Of a stretch of DNA of 64,000 nucleotides, positions 18,001 to 24,697 are shown one piece after another. Below the pieces are notes generated by a model that worked only from the letters and a program-made list of their open reading frames with translations, was not told the DNA's origin and ran no database searches. A program made the position numbers and the translations under genes. Origin of the DNA: Streptomyces bicolor (lineage in GTDB: Bacteria; Actinomycetota; Actinomycetes; Streptomycetales; Streptomycetaceae); assembly GCF_000719285.1 (NCBI RefSeq), contig NZ_JOFS01000037.1:13671-77670 (forward strand), written 5' to 3'. The stretch's first letter is position 1. The number at the start of each line of letters is the position of its first letter.

Positions 18001-18082
18001 GCTGATACGACGGCACATCCCCGTTGATCCACTCTTCCGCGCGCTCCTGCGCCTGTGCGAACGTCACCATCGCGAAGCTCAC
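15056..18082 (-). CDS. YrhB / collagen-like / deaminase-fold / SUKH-4 multidomain protein
   Basis: 1008 residues without a signal peptide, hence cytoplasmic. Residues 5-90 match the YrhB-type immunity domain (FAQAQERAEEWIN, GFVVWAED, EVIRRYEEEYG). Residues 240-690 are Pro/Gly/Ala-rich with long Gly-X-Pro runs. Residues 690-790 look like a toxin-type nucleic acid deaminase with a zinc/catalytic set His741-Thr-Glu743, Cys747, Cys754 (HTELESCELPGAYC). Residues 820-985 resemble the SUKH-4 immunity fold (YLVMGSDFGKALCV, FVNTGLPEFQRCLALL). Toxin-like and immunity-like folds thus share one chain. The GTG start overlaps the stop of the upstream WHH/SUKH gene (18079-18082); ATG 18070 is an alternative. 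Domain calls are by motif only. Confidence 0.7.
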   Translation of the reverse strand: MSFAMVTFAQAQERAEEWINGDVPSYQHREVRVREFELGFVVWAEDRADGPRSEGGGQRLVLARDSGEATLWPSLPVGEVIRRYEEEYGRGGAAAQSAPIAPARVDLNQTSFLLTPPEWLQEAADKLGIADQRRDGGAADAGSGAGAGSGGSDSPGRSDGGSGASGGFTGGASSRPAPGAVPGVPEGATPWAGTDTSADGLEDRSVPLPETVFAPPLSGDDAASRDAKTALLSGGVQVPPPAADPGLDGPNAPGAPGGAPQGSTPPPVPGGPSYGYPQGAGVPGTPPPGAPAAGPGAPPPPPPAPGAPSYGYPQAPGAPGAPGRPLAPNAGDIADAATSKAAPPPRARGGATPPPPPGAPGTPGARAGSTPPPPPSVPGAPGAPAGGYVPTQLVSALGPDGPEGVAGPGAPQGPGGANGPGAPQPPGAPGGPGAPGMPGAPNPPGTPPGAVHHAATVLADPSQLGGLPQPPGGPGTPGVPGAQTPPGVPNPPGAAPGGPGMPGAHQPSGVPGGPGAPGTPGAPQAPGAPGIPGGPGAQGSAGGARGAVHHAETVLAAPPVGGPGVPPPPQAPGVPGAPGAPGAPGMPPPPGAPGMAGAPGVPAAPGAPGMPPAPNPPGAPGAPGMPPATPQPPMPPGAVPPPPGQPGQPGQAGHPGHPAPAPIPAQPSAPGQPPAYGYPQQPTGQPTVGPGYQAVLRYRAQDGSEQQLIRRSAPGTPHPEWQIFHELRGMNVPSDQVLELHTELESCELPGAYCARMIREQWPQARITSIAPYGTDHASRQQGMRQLLAHQGELHQVADGPARPAPVRAPLPQVQSAPPIPPEGVAQELAAAFGPGIFRFEQAAVSRQGVPPVVAHSLVVGGLPMDIGPFFWAQAQPGRPVPTLAELARERGVQPASDAGSYLVMGSDFGKALCVQYGTANIVAVPVEAGPGGAPVPPQFVNTGLPEFQRCLALLGRMWRLRFGLNQEQAGRWTVDFQAQLASLDPAALGSPESWWSVLLEQMWDGLL

Positions 18083-19074
18083 TCCCCCACAGCCGCGGCA
18101 GCCACGGGCACCGCACGCGCGAACCCACCGTCCACCATCAGATTCGCCACCGTCTCCAACTCCGGCGGAGAACCCGCCAGTCGGGACAGAAACACGTCGA
18201 AGTCCTCACCGCACGGCAGCAACAACCGCTCCACCCGCTCGGCCGCCGACAACCCCGGATCAACATCCCGCACATCGTCATACGCGCAGAACCACACCGA
18301 CCCCAGCCGGTCGCCCCGCACCTTCACGGCCAGCAACCCGCCCTGCACGAACCCGACACCCAGATAGTCCTTGGTCAGATGGTCCCGCAGGCACTTGTTC
18401 ACATAGACCAGGTCATTTATCGCCGCCTCGTCCCGAACCGTGAACAACGGCTGATCGACCAGCAGCCCCAACTCCGCGTCCAGAGCCGTCCCCACCGGCG
18501 CACACCCGCCCGCCGCCTTCAGAAACGACCGATACGCACCCGGCAGCCGATACCCCAGGTCCTCCTCGACCCCGAGCACCTGCGACTCCGTCACCGCCAC
18601 ACCCGACTTCGGCAACCCGAAATGCGCCGGCCGCGTGTCCTGCAACGGCCGCGTCCCCCGCTTGTTCTGATCCACCGCCGACGTCGCCACCCCACCGTGA
18701 TGCCGCAGCAACGCCTTCACCTCGACCGGTACCAACTCCAGCCGCCGCGAACCCACCACGTGATGCCACGTCCAGCCATGCGGCGTCGCCACCGCGGGCA
18801 CCGTGTCCCACAGATCGTGCCCCGACGCCGCCAACGCCGCGTTCGCCGACACATAGTCCGTCAGCCGCAACTCGTCCACCCCGAAGCCTTCCGGCGGCTC
18901 GGCGATCTCCGCGGCCGCCCGCGCATACGGCGAGAAATCGGGGTAACCACGCTCGTCGACCCGTACTCCCCTCGGGTGACGCGACGCCCGTACCGGATCC
19001 GGGAAATGCACGACCTGCCCGGCGTAGGCCGCGTTCGGCGGCGCGGCTTGCTGCCCGAGCCGACCTGTCGTCAT
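18079..19074 (-). CDS. WHH/HNH-type nuclease domain fused to a SUKH (SMI1/KNR4) domain
   Basis: 331 residues from ATG 19074, chosen over a GTG at 19119 because AGGGGG lies about 9 nt upstream. Residues 36-130 read as the WHH branch of HNH toxins: VDERGYPDFSPYA, a middle segment ending SANAALAASG, then HGWTWHHVVGSRRLELVPVEV and LLRHHGG, with candidate metal residues His104, His105 and His125/126. Residues about 162-300 are a SUKH domain (VLGVEEDLGYRLPGAYRSFL, GFVQGGLLAVKV). In polymorphic toxin systems SUKH proteins neutralise such nucleases; here both are fused. No secretion signal is present. Co-transcribed and 4-base coupled with the downstream deaminase/SUKH-4 gene. Confidence 0.72.
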   Translation of the reverse strand: MTTGRLGQQAAPPNAAYAGQVVHFPDPVRASRHPRGVRVDERGYPDFSPYARAAAEIAEPPEGFGVDELRLTDYVSANAALAASGHDLWDTVPAVATPHGWTWHHVVGSRRLELVPVEVKALLRHHGGVATSAVDQNKRGTRPLQDTRPAHFGLPKSGVAVTESQVLGVEEDLGYRLPGAYRSFLKAAGGCAPVGTALDAELGLLVDQPLFTVRDEAAINDLVYVNKCLRDHLTKDYLGVGFVQGGLLAVKVRGDRLGSVWFCAYDDVRDVDPGLSAAERVERLLLPCGEDFDVFLSRLAGSPPELETVANLMVDGGFARAVPVAAAAVGE

Positions 19075-19390
19075 GGCGGTTGCCCCCTGCGGCGTTCTGA
19101 TACGGCCCGCCACGACCACCCTCGGTCACAACGCCCCGTATCGACTGTCTCGTCTGCCTCCACACGTCACCGCATGGAAAGCGGTGCCGACAGCCTATGC
19201 GGTACGACGACACCGGTCACCGGCGCCGGTCACGACCCCCTCCGCTTCCGTGACCAGCCGTCACCCCGCCGTGACAGCCCGCCCAAACCCGGGCGTGTCG
19301 CGCCGCCCCAGCTTCCGCACCCGCCACGCCGTTTGGCACTCTGTGACGTCCGAGAGCATGCCCGGGGGATGCTCGGGAGGGGATGACGAC
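19075..19390. other. Divergent regulatory region of the toxin/immunity block
   Basis: These 316 bases separate the minus-strand WHH/SUKH operon from the plus-strand YwqJ deaminase. CCGGTCAC occurs twice in direct orientation (19213-19220 and 19226-19233), with more GTCAC/GTGAC words nearby, a possible shared operator. No gene seen. Confidence 0.35.
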
Positions 19391-19906
19391 ATGAACACCA
19401 CACAGACGGGACCCGACGCAGCGAGGTCCGGCGACCCCCGCATCGGCTGGAGCGCCACCGAGGCCCCCCACGCGCCCACCCTCCGCCACCGCCGCGACGG
19501 CATACTCCCCACCGTCGCCGCCGCCCTCTCCGTCCGCGGCGCCACCCTCACCGGCACCGCAGCCCGCGGCGACCAGCCCCCACCCCTGCACCACCTCGTC
19601 CAGGACTTCCTCGACACCCTCACCAGCGGCGAACGCGACCGCTTCACCGGCCGCTGCGCCGAAACCATCCTCATCTCACGCCACATCACCACCGCCGACG
19701 CAGCCCGCAGCAAACGCGCCGCCCGCAAACCCATGACCAACGGCGAAGCCCGCAAAGCCCTCAAACAGGCCAAGCTCACCGCCCGCCGCATCCGCGAGGA
19801 CGGCGACCCCCTCCACGGCAGCTTCGCCGCCCCCTGCCGCGCCTGCACCGCGCTCAGCGCCCACTTCGGCGTCCGCATCGTCGACCCGACAGCGGCAGAC
19901 GACTGA
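19391..19906 (+). CDS. YwqJ-type deaminase-fold protein
   Basis: 171 residues, soluble. The C-terminal two thirds match the YwqJ-related deaminase family of polymorphic toxins: LHHLVQDFLDTL, then FTGRCAETILISRH supplying zinc ligand Cys89 and catalytic Glu91, and AAPCRACTALSAHFGV supplying Cys149 and Cys152 (the CxE + PCxxC set). It ends at a typical family C-terminus. Expected activity is zinc-dependent deamination of a base in nucleic acid or a free nucleotide; the substrate is unknown. There is no signal peptide or trafficking domain. Start ATG 19391 follows a GGGAGGGG tract. The next gene, about 100 bases downstream, is a SUKH-3 protein, its likely antidote. Confidence 0.75.
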   Translation: MNTTQTGPDAARSGDPRIGWSATEAPHAPTLRHRRDGILPTVAAALSVRGATLTGTAARGDQPPPLHHLVQDFLDTLTSGERDRFTGRCAETILISRHITTADAARSKRAARKPMTNGEARKALKQAKLTARRIREDGDPLHGSFAAPCRACTALSAHFGVRIVDPTAADD

Positions 19907-20008
19907 CCCCCACACCCCAGCAGCAACACCCGCAAGCCAGTAAGACCGCACCCCGCCGGGCGGCCACGCACCACCACGGCCCCGACGCACTCGACGAACG
20001 AAGGGCAG

Positions 20009-20539
20009 ATGCACACCGACCGCACCTCCTCCCCCAGTCTCGGCTCCGCTCGACCGGGGGGACCCCCATCCCGCTTCCCCGTCCCCGTCGACGCCGCCCT
20101 GCGCGCCGCCGGCTGGCAACCCGGACGCTGGGACATCAAGCAGGCCGAGATCTGGGCCGACACGTTGCGCGAACACACCTCACCCGCCGGCCACCGCCAC
20201 GCCGTCTTCCCCGCCGCCGTCGAAGCCTGGGCCGAATTCGGCGGCCTCCACCTCACACCCACCGGCCCCGGCCGCCAGATCGCCCCCGCCAGCGTCCACT
20301 TCGACCCACTCCACGGCCTCCACATGGCCCGCACCCTCGGCGACCTCGGCCGCGCCCTCGACACCGAGGTCTGCCCCCTCGGCGCCGAAACCGACACCCA
20401 GGCCCTCCTCGCCATCGACACCGAAGGCCGCGTCTACACCCTCGACCACACCGGCGACTGGTACCTCGGCCCCGACATCGACCAAGCCCTCGCCGGACTG
20501 GTCGCAGGCATAGAACCCGTACGACTCACAGCCGGCTGA
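20009..20539 (+). CDS. SUKH-3 family immunity-like protein
   Basis: 176 residues. After a Pro/Ser-rich start the body follows the SUKH-3 pattern: ALRAAGWQPGRWD, FPAAVEAWAEFGGLHL, then a Phe-Asp-Pro segment and, near the C-terminus, LLAIDTEGRVYTLDHTGDWYLG. SUKH-3 proteins are known partners of deaminase and nuclease toxins, so this gene is probably the antidote to the YwqJ-like protein upstream (same strand, 102-base gap). GAAGGGCAG immediately precedes the ATG. Function assigned by family and context only. Confidence 0.75.
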   Translation: MHTDRTSSPSLGSARPGGPPSRFPVPVDAALRAAGWQPGRWDIKQAEIWADTLREHTSPAGHRHAVFPAAVEAWAEFGGLHLTPTGPGRQIAPASVHFDPLHGLHMARTLGDLGRALDTEVCPLGAETDTQALLAIDTEGRVYTLDHTGDWYLGPDIDQALAGLVAGIEPVRLTAG

Positions 20540-20561
20540 CCCCCACCAACGGCACCCGCGG

Positions 20562-21905
20562 CTACGCCGCCGGAATCACCGCCGACACCCGAAAACCCCC
20601 CGCATCCGTCGGCCCCGACACGAACACCCCGCCCAGACCGACGACCCGCTCCTTCATCCCCACCAGGCCATTGCCCCCCGACGGCAACCGCGCCGACGAC
20701 TCCGACGCCACCTCCGGCGGCGGCTCGTTCTCCACCTGCATCGCGATCTCCGACACCCGATGCGCGAGCCGCACATGCGTCTTCGCCCCCGCCGCATGCT
20801 TGTGGACGTTCGTCAACGCCTCCTGCACCACCCGGAACGCCGTCTGCTCGACCTCCGGCGCATACGACCGCGACTCCCCCTCCACGGACAGATCCACCAC
20901 CATCCCCGCGGCGGCCGACTGCCCGATCAACTCATCCAACTCCGACAGACAAGGCCCCTCAGCAGCCCCCTCGTCCGCACCACCCACACCGCCCCGCTCC
21001 CGATCAGCCGCGGCGGCCGCGGCGACCCCCACCGCGGCAAGCGGTACGACAACCCCCCGAACCCGATCCGAGCGGTCACCCCCACTCCGCAGCACCCCGA
21101 GCATCTCCCGCAACTCGGTCAACGCCTGCCGCCCCATGTCCCCCACCAGCGCGGCATTCCGCACGGCCTTCTCAGGATCCTTCCGCGCCACCGCCTGCAA
21201 CGCGGCCGCATGCACGACCATCAGACTCACCCGATGCGCGACGACGTCATGCATCTCCCGCGCGATCCGGGTCCGCTCCTCACCGCGCGCCCACTCGGCG
21301 CGCTCCTCGGCCCGCTCGGCCAGCAACTGAAGCTCCCGCTCAAGACTGTCGGCCCGCTCCCGAAGACTCTCCATCAGCCGCCGCCGAGCGCCCACATACA
21401 GCCCGAGGAGTAGAGGAGGCGCGGTCATACCGAGCGCAGTCGTCAGAGACGCAAACGGAACAACCCAGTCCCCGAAGGTCAGATCACCGCTCGCCACCCC
21501 CTGCCGCACCCACACGAACGTCACGATCAGCATCCCGACGAACGACATACCGGCGAGCGAGGCGATGATCCGCCGCGGCAGCTCCGAAGCGGCGAGGGTG
21601 TACAGACCGACGATCCCCATCAGGAACCCCATCTGGGCCGGCATCACAGCGATCGACACCAGCACGACGGCAATCGGCCACCGACGCCGCAGCACCAGCA
21701 CCGACCCGGCCAGAACCCCGAACACCACCCCCGCGGCCACCGGAATCCCCGCATCCCGCGCGAACCGAACCCCCTCGATCCCACACTCCAACGCCGACGC
21801 GACACCCAGACCCACGTCCAGCACCGCGCTGCGCAACCTGCCCCACCACCACGGCCCCGCCCCCGGTGGCGGGGCCTCGGCGTGGTCTTCCCCCGTCGTG
21901 GTCAT
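20562..21905 (-). CDS. Sensor histidine kinase, NarL/DesK class (HisKA_3), orphan
   Basis: 447 residues with about five or six N-terminal membrane segments (30-170), a short coiled coil (about 175-210), a HisKA_3 dimerisation domain with phospho-acceptor His219 (RIAREMHDVVAHRVS) and an HATPase domain. The N-box lies in VVQEALTNVHKHAAGAK and the glycine motif in GNGLVGMKERV. This kinase class normally phosphorylates a LuxR-type response regulator, but none is adjacent. The two LuxR-type regulators in this window lie 14 and 23 kb away. The signal is unknown. Confidence 0.85.
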   Translation of the reverse strand: MTTTGEDHAEAPPPGAGPWWWGRLRSAVLDVGLGVASALECGIEGVRFARDAGIPVAAGVVFGVLAGSVLVLRRRWPIAVVLVSIAVMPAQMGFLMGIVGLYTLAASELPRRIIASLAGMSFVGMLIVTFVWVRQGVASGDLTFGDWVVPFASLTTALGMTAPPLLLGLYVGARRRLMESLRERADSLERELQLLAERAEERAEWARGEERTRIAREMHDVVAHRVSLMVVHAAALQAVARKDPEKAVRNAALVGDMGRQALTELREMLGVLRSGGDRSDRVRGVVVPLAAVGVAAAAAADRERGGVGGADEGAAEGPCLSELDELIGQSAAAGMVVDLSVEGESRSYAPEVEQTAFRVVQEALTNVHKHAAGAKTHVRLAHRVSEIAMQVENEPPPEVASESSARLPSGGNGLVGMKERVVGLGGVFVSGPTDAGGFRVSAVIPAA

Positions 21906-22066
21906 GCCTCCAGCCTAAGGGCCGCCGGGCGCCGATTTCCGGGGAGTTTTGACGACTGGCCTACACCACAGTCCGTGACCGAACGTAAGCGAAACCGCCC
22001 GATATCCCTCGAACTGCTGAATCGCACACCGTTCGACCCCTGAGGCGATCATTCCGGCTGGACGGT

Positions 22067-22942
22067 ATGCCTATGGCACATCCACATGGCAAATACGCCG
22101 ACTTCGAGGGGCTGCGGGAGCGGGCGGTGGCGCTGCGGCGGGCAGGCCTCAGCCGACGCCAGATCCGCGACCGGCTGCACGTCGACAACAACGACATCCT
22201 CAACCGACTCCTCGAGGGCGAGCCGCCGGAATGGACGAAACGACCGAACGCGAAGGACGACCTGAGGGAGAGGGCAAGGGAGCTCCGGCTCCAGGGGTGG
22301 ACGTACGACCAGATCCAGGTGGAGCTGGGGTGCTCGAAGAGTTCGATCTCGCTGTGGGTGCGGGATCTGCCGACGCCGGAGCGCAAGCGCAGCTATAACG
22401 AGGCAGCGGCAATCGCCAGGCGCGGCTGGGAAGCGAAGCTCCGGATCCGCGACGAGGAGCGACAACGCACGAAAGAAGCAGCCGAGCAGGCGATCGGCAA
22501 GCTGTCACCCCGGGAGCTGTTCATTCTGGGCGTGGGCCTCTACTGGGCCGAGGGCGGCAAGGACAAGCCCTACGACCGCCGCGAAAACGTCGCCTTCGTG
22601 AACAGCGACCCAGGCATGATCAAGGTCTTCCTGGCCTGGCTGGACCTGATGGGCGTCGAGCGAGAGCGTCTCCGCTTCACCGTGATGATTCACGAGACGG
22701 CCGACGTGGCAGGCGCCGAGCAGTACTGGGCCGACTTCGTCGGCGCCGACCGCTCCGCGTTCCACAAGACGACCCTCAAGAAGCACAACCCCAAGACGGT
22801 TCGCAAGAACGTCGGCGACGCATACCGCGGCTGCCTAGTGATCAAAGTCCTGAAGGGAGCGGACTTGTATCGTCGCATCGAAGGCTCTTGGTACGGCATA
22901 GTGTTGGGAGCCACCCAGCCAGTTGGCGAAATGTCCGATTAG
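22067..22942 (+). CDS. Double helix-turn-helix protein with LAGLIDADG-like domain
   Basis: 291 residues. Two predicted HTH units occupy the N-terminus (AGLSRRQIRDRLHVDNNDIL and LQGWTYDQIQVELGCSKSSI), followed by a helical linker. From about residue 150 the segment ILGVGLYWAEGGKDK aligns with a LAGLIDADG helix (GVGLYWAEG), and FVNSDPGMIKVFLAWLDLMGV and later strands fit a homing-endonuclease-like fold. It could be a domesticated homing endonuclease acting as a DNA-binding regulator (as in WhiA), or an active nuclease. It ends 12 bases before tRNA-Gln. No clear ribosome-binding site. Family assignment is by pattern. Confidence 0.55.
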   Translation: MPMAHPHGKYADFEGLRERAVALRRAGLSRRQIRDRLHVDNNDILNRLLEGEPPEWTKRPNAKDDLRERARELRLQGWTYDQIQVELGCSKSSISLWVRDLPTPERKRSYNEAAAIARRGWEAKLRIRDEERQRTKEAAEQAIGKLSPRELFILGVGLYWAEGGKDKPYDRRENVAFVNSDPGMIKVFLAWLDLMGVERERLRFTVMIHETADVAGAEQYWADFVGADRSAFHKTTLKKHNPKTVRKNVGDAYRGCLVIKVLKGADLYRRIEGSWYGIVLGATQPVGEMSD

Positions 22943-22954
22943 CCGGGTTTGCGG

Positions 22955-23026
22955 TCCCCTGTGGTGTAATCGGCAACACTATCCACTTTGGATGGATCAT
23001 TCCAGGTTCGAGTCCTGGCAGGGGAG
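22955..23026 (+). tRNA. tRNA-Gln (anticodon TTG)
   Basis: A 72-nt cloverleaf. The acceptor stem TCCCCTG/CAGGGGA pairs fully. The anticodon stem ATCCA/TGGAT encloses loop CTTTGGA with anticodon TTG at 22988-22990. The T arm is CCAGG-TTCGAGT-CCTGG. The discriminator base is G and CCA is not encoded. It lies between the HTH/LAGLIDADG-like gene and glmU. Confidence 0.95.
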
Positions 23027-23044
23027 CAAATGCTTGGTTCGGGT

Positions 23045-23069
23045 CCTGACTGCTAACAGCTCAGTCAGG
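23045..23069 (+). terminator. Hairpin after tRNA-Gln
   Basis: CCTGACT (23045-23051) pairs with AGTCAGG (23063-23069) across an 11-nt loop, 18 bases after the tRNA. It is a modest terminator or processing hairpin before glmU. Confidence 0.4.
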
Positions 23070-23149
23070 GCCCGCTCTCATGTCCCCCGCAAAACACCCC
23101 GGTATCCTGCGGATGTCACCCCACCCCCTCCACAGCCGAAGGGCATCCC

Positions 23150-24598
23150 GTGAGCGCCATTCGCCCGGCAGCCGTCGTCGTTCTCGCAGCGGGTGAGGGC
23201 ACCCGTATGAAGTCGGCCACACCCAAGGTCCTGCACGAGCTCTGCGGACGCAGCCTCGTGGGTCATGTCCTCGCTGCCGCGCGCGAGTTGCAGCCCGAGA
23301 ACCTCGTCGTGGTCGTGGGGCACGCCCGTGAGAAGGTCACCGCGCATCTCGGCGAGATCGACCCGGGCGTCCGCACCGCCGTGCAGGCCGAGCAGAACGG
23401 CACGGGGCACGCCGTGCGGATGGCCCTGGAGGAGCTCGGCGGCACGGTCGACGGCACCGTGGTCGTCGTCTGCGGGGACACCCCTCTCCTCACCGGCGAG
23501 ACCCTCACCCGCCTCGCCGCCACGCACTCCGCGGACGGCAACGCCGTCACCGTGCTGACGGCCGAGGTTCCGGACGCGACGGGTTACGGCCGGATCGTGC
23601 GCGACGGTGCCTCCGGTGCCGTCACGGCCATCGTCGAGCACAAGGACGCGAGCGAGTCGCAGCGGGCGATCCGGGAGATCAACTCCGGTGTGTTCGCCTT
23701 TGACGGGCAGTTGCTCGCCGACGCGCTCGGCAAGGTGCGTACGGACAACAGTCAGGGCGAGGAGTACCTGACCGACGTTCTCGGCATCCTCCGTGAGGCC
23801 GGTCATCGCGTCGGCGCCTCCGTGGCCGCCGATCACCGCGAGATCGCCGGGATCAACAACCGGGTGCAGCTCGCCGAGGCGCGTCGGATTCTGAACGACC
23901 GGCTGCTGAGCCGCGCCATGCTGGCCGGCGTGACGGTGGTCGACCCTGCCACCACCTGGGTCGACGTCACGGTCACGTTCGAGCAGGACGCCGTCGTGCA
24001 CCCGGGCACCCAGCTGCAGGGTTCCACTCACGTCGGTGAGGGCGCGGAAGTGGGGCCGAACAGCCGGCTCACGGACACGCGTGTCGACGCCGGTGCCCGC
24101 GTCGACAACACGGTTGCCTACAGCTCTCATGTCGGGCCGGGTGCGTCGGTGGGGCCGTACGCCTATCTGCGGCCCGGTACCCGGCTGGGTGCCAAGGGCA
24201 AGATCGGGACGTATGTCGAGACGAAGAACGCCTCGATCGGTGAGGGCACGAAGGTGCCGCATCTGTCCTATGTCGGTGACGCGACGATCGGCGAGTACTC
24301 GAACATCGGTGCCGCCAGCGTCTTCGTGAACTATGACGGACAGGACAAACACCACACCACCATCGGCTCGCACTGCCGTACCGGTTCGGACAACATGTTT
24401 GTGGCTCCTGTCACGGTCGGGGACGGTGCGTACACCGCTGCCGGGTCTGTGATCACGAAGGACGTACCGCCTGGTTCGCTGGCCGTGGCCCGTGGTCAGC
24501 AGCGGAATATCGAGGGTTGGGTGGCTCGTAAGCGTCCGGGCAGTGCGGCCGCGAAGGCGGCCGAGGCGGCTTCGCGGCAGGTCGAGAGCGAGGACTGA
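23150..24598 (+). CDS. glmU: Bifunctional UDP-N-acetylglucosamine pyrophosphorylase / glucosamine-1-phosphate N-acetyltransferase
   Basis: GlmU makes UDP-GlcNAc for peptidoglycan: the C-terminal half acetylates GlcN-1-P and the N-terminal half adds UMP. The 482 residues show the pyrophosphorylase motif [20 protein letters not shown] near the start, the nucleotide segment QNGTGHAV and VCGDTPLL. The C-terminal left-handed beta-helix hexapeptide repeats follow, with the acetyltransferase region [22 protein letters not shown]. The start is GTG 23150 with GAAGGG upstream. The C-terminal tail is Ala/Ser-rich. prs follows 99 bases downstream on the same strand, as in other actinomycetes. Confidence 0.97.
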   Translation: MSAIRPAAVVVLAAGEGTRMKSATPKVLHELCGRSLVGHVLAAARELQPENLVVVVGHAREKVTAHLGEIDPGVRTAVQAEQNGTGHAVRMALEELGGTVDGTVVVVCGDTPLLTGETLTRLAATHSADGNAVTVLTAEVPDATGYGRIVRDGASGAVTAIVEHKDASESQRAIREINSGVFAFDGQLLADALGKVRTDNSQGEEYLTDVLGILREAGHRVGASVAADHREIAGINNRVQLAEARRILNDRLLSRAMLAGVTVVDPATTWVDVTVTFEQDAVVHPGTQLQGSTHVGEGAEVGPNSRLTDTRVDAGARVDNTVAYSSHVGPGASVGPYAYLRPGTRLGAKGKIGTYVETKNASIGEGTKVPHLSYVGDATIGEYSNIGAASVFVNYDGQDKHHTTIGSHCRTGSDNMFVAPVTVGDGAYTAAGSVITKDVPPGSLAVARGQQRNIEGWVARKRPGSAAAKAAEAASRQVESED

Positions 24599-24697
24599 CC
24601 GGAAACGGGTGCGTCAAACACGGCGTACCGTGATAAGTGCACACCCGCACGCCACCAGCTCGACACCCAGCTGAGACACCTCTGAGGAGACAGTGCT

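Noticed and set aside
14990..18367. An 1125-codon plus-strand open frame opposite the deaminase/SUKH-4 gene
   Set aside because: Its product is almost entirely Arg/Pro/Thr/His without domain signals; the minus strand has YrhB, deaminase and SUKH-4 patterns and a coupled start.
23027..23149. Riboswitch upstream of glmU
   Set aside because: Only a 7-bp hairpin is present; it does not resemble the glmS ribozyme or another known class.
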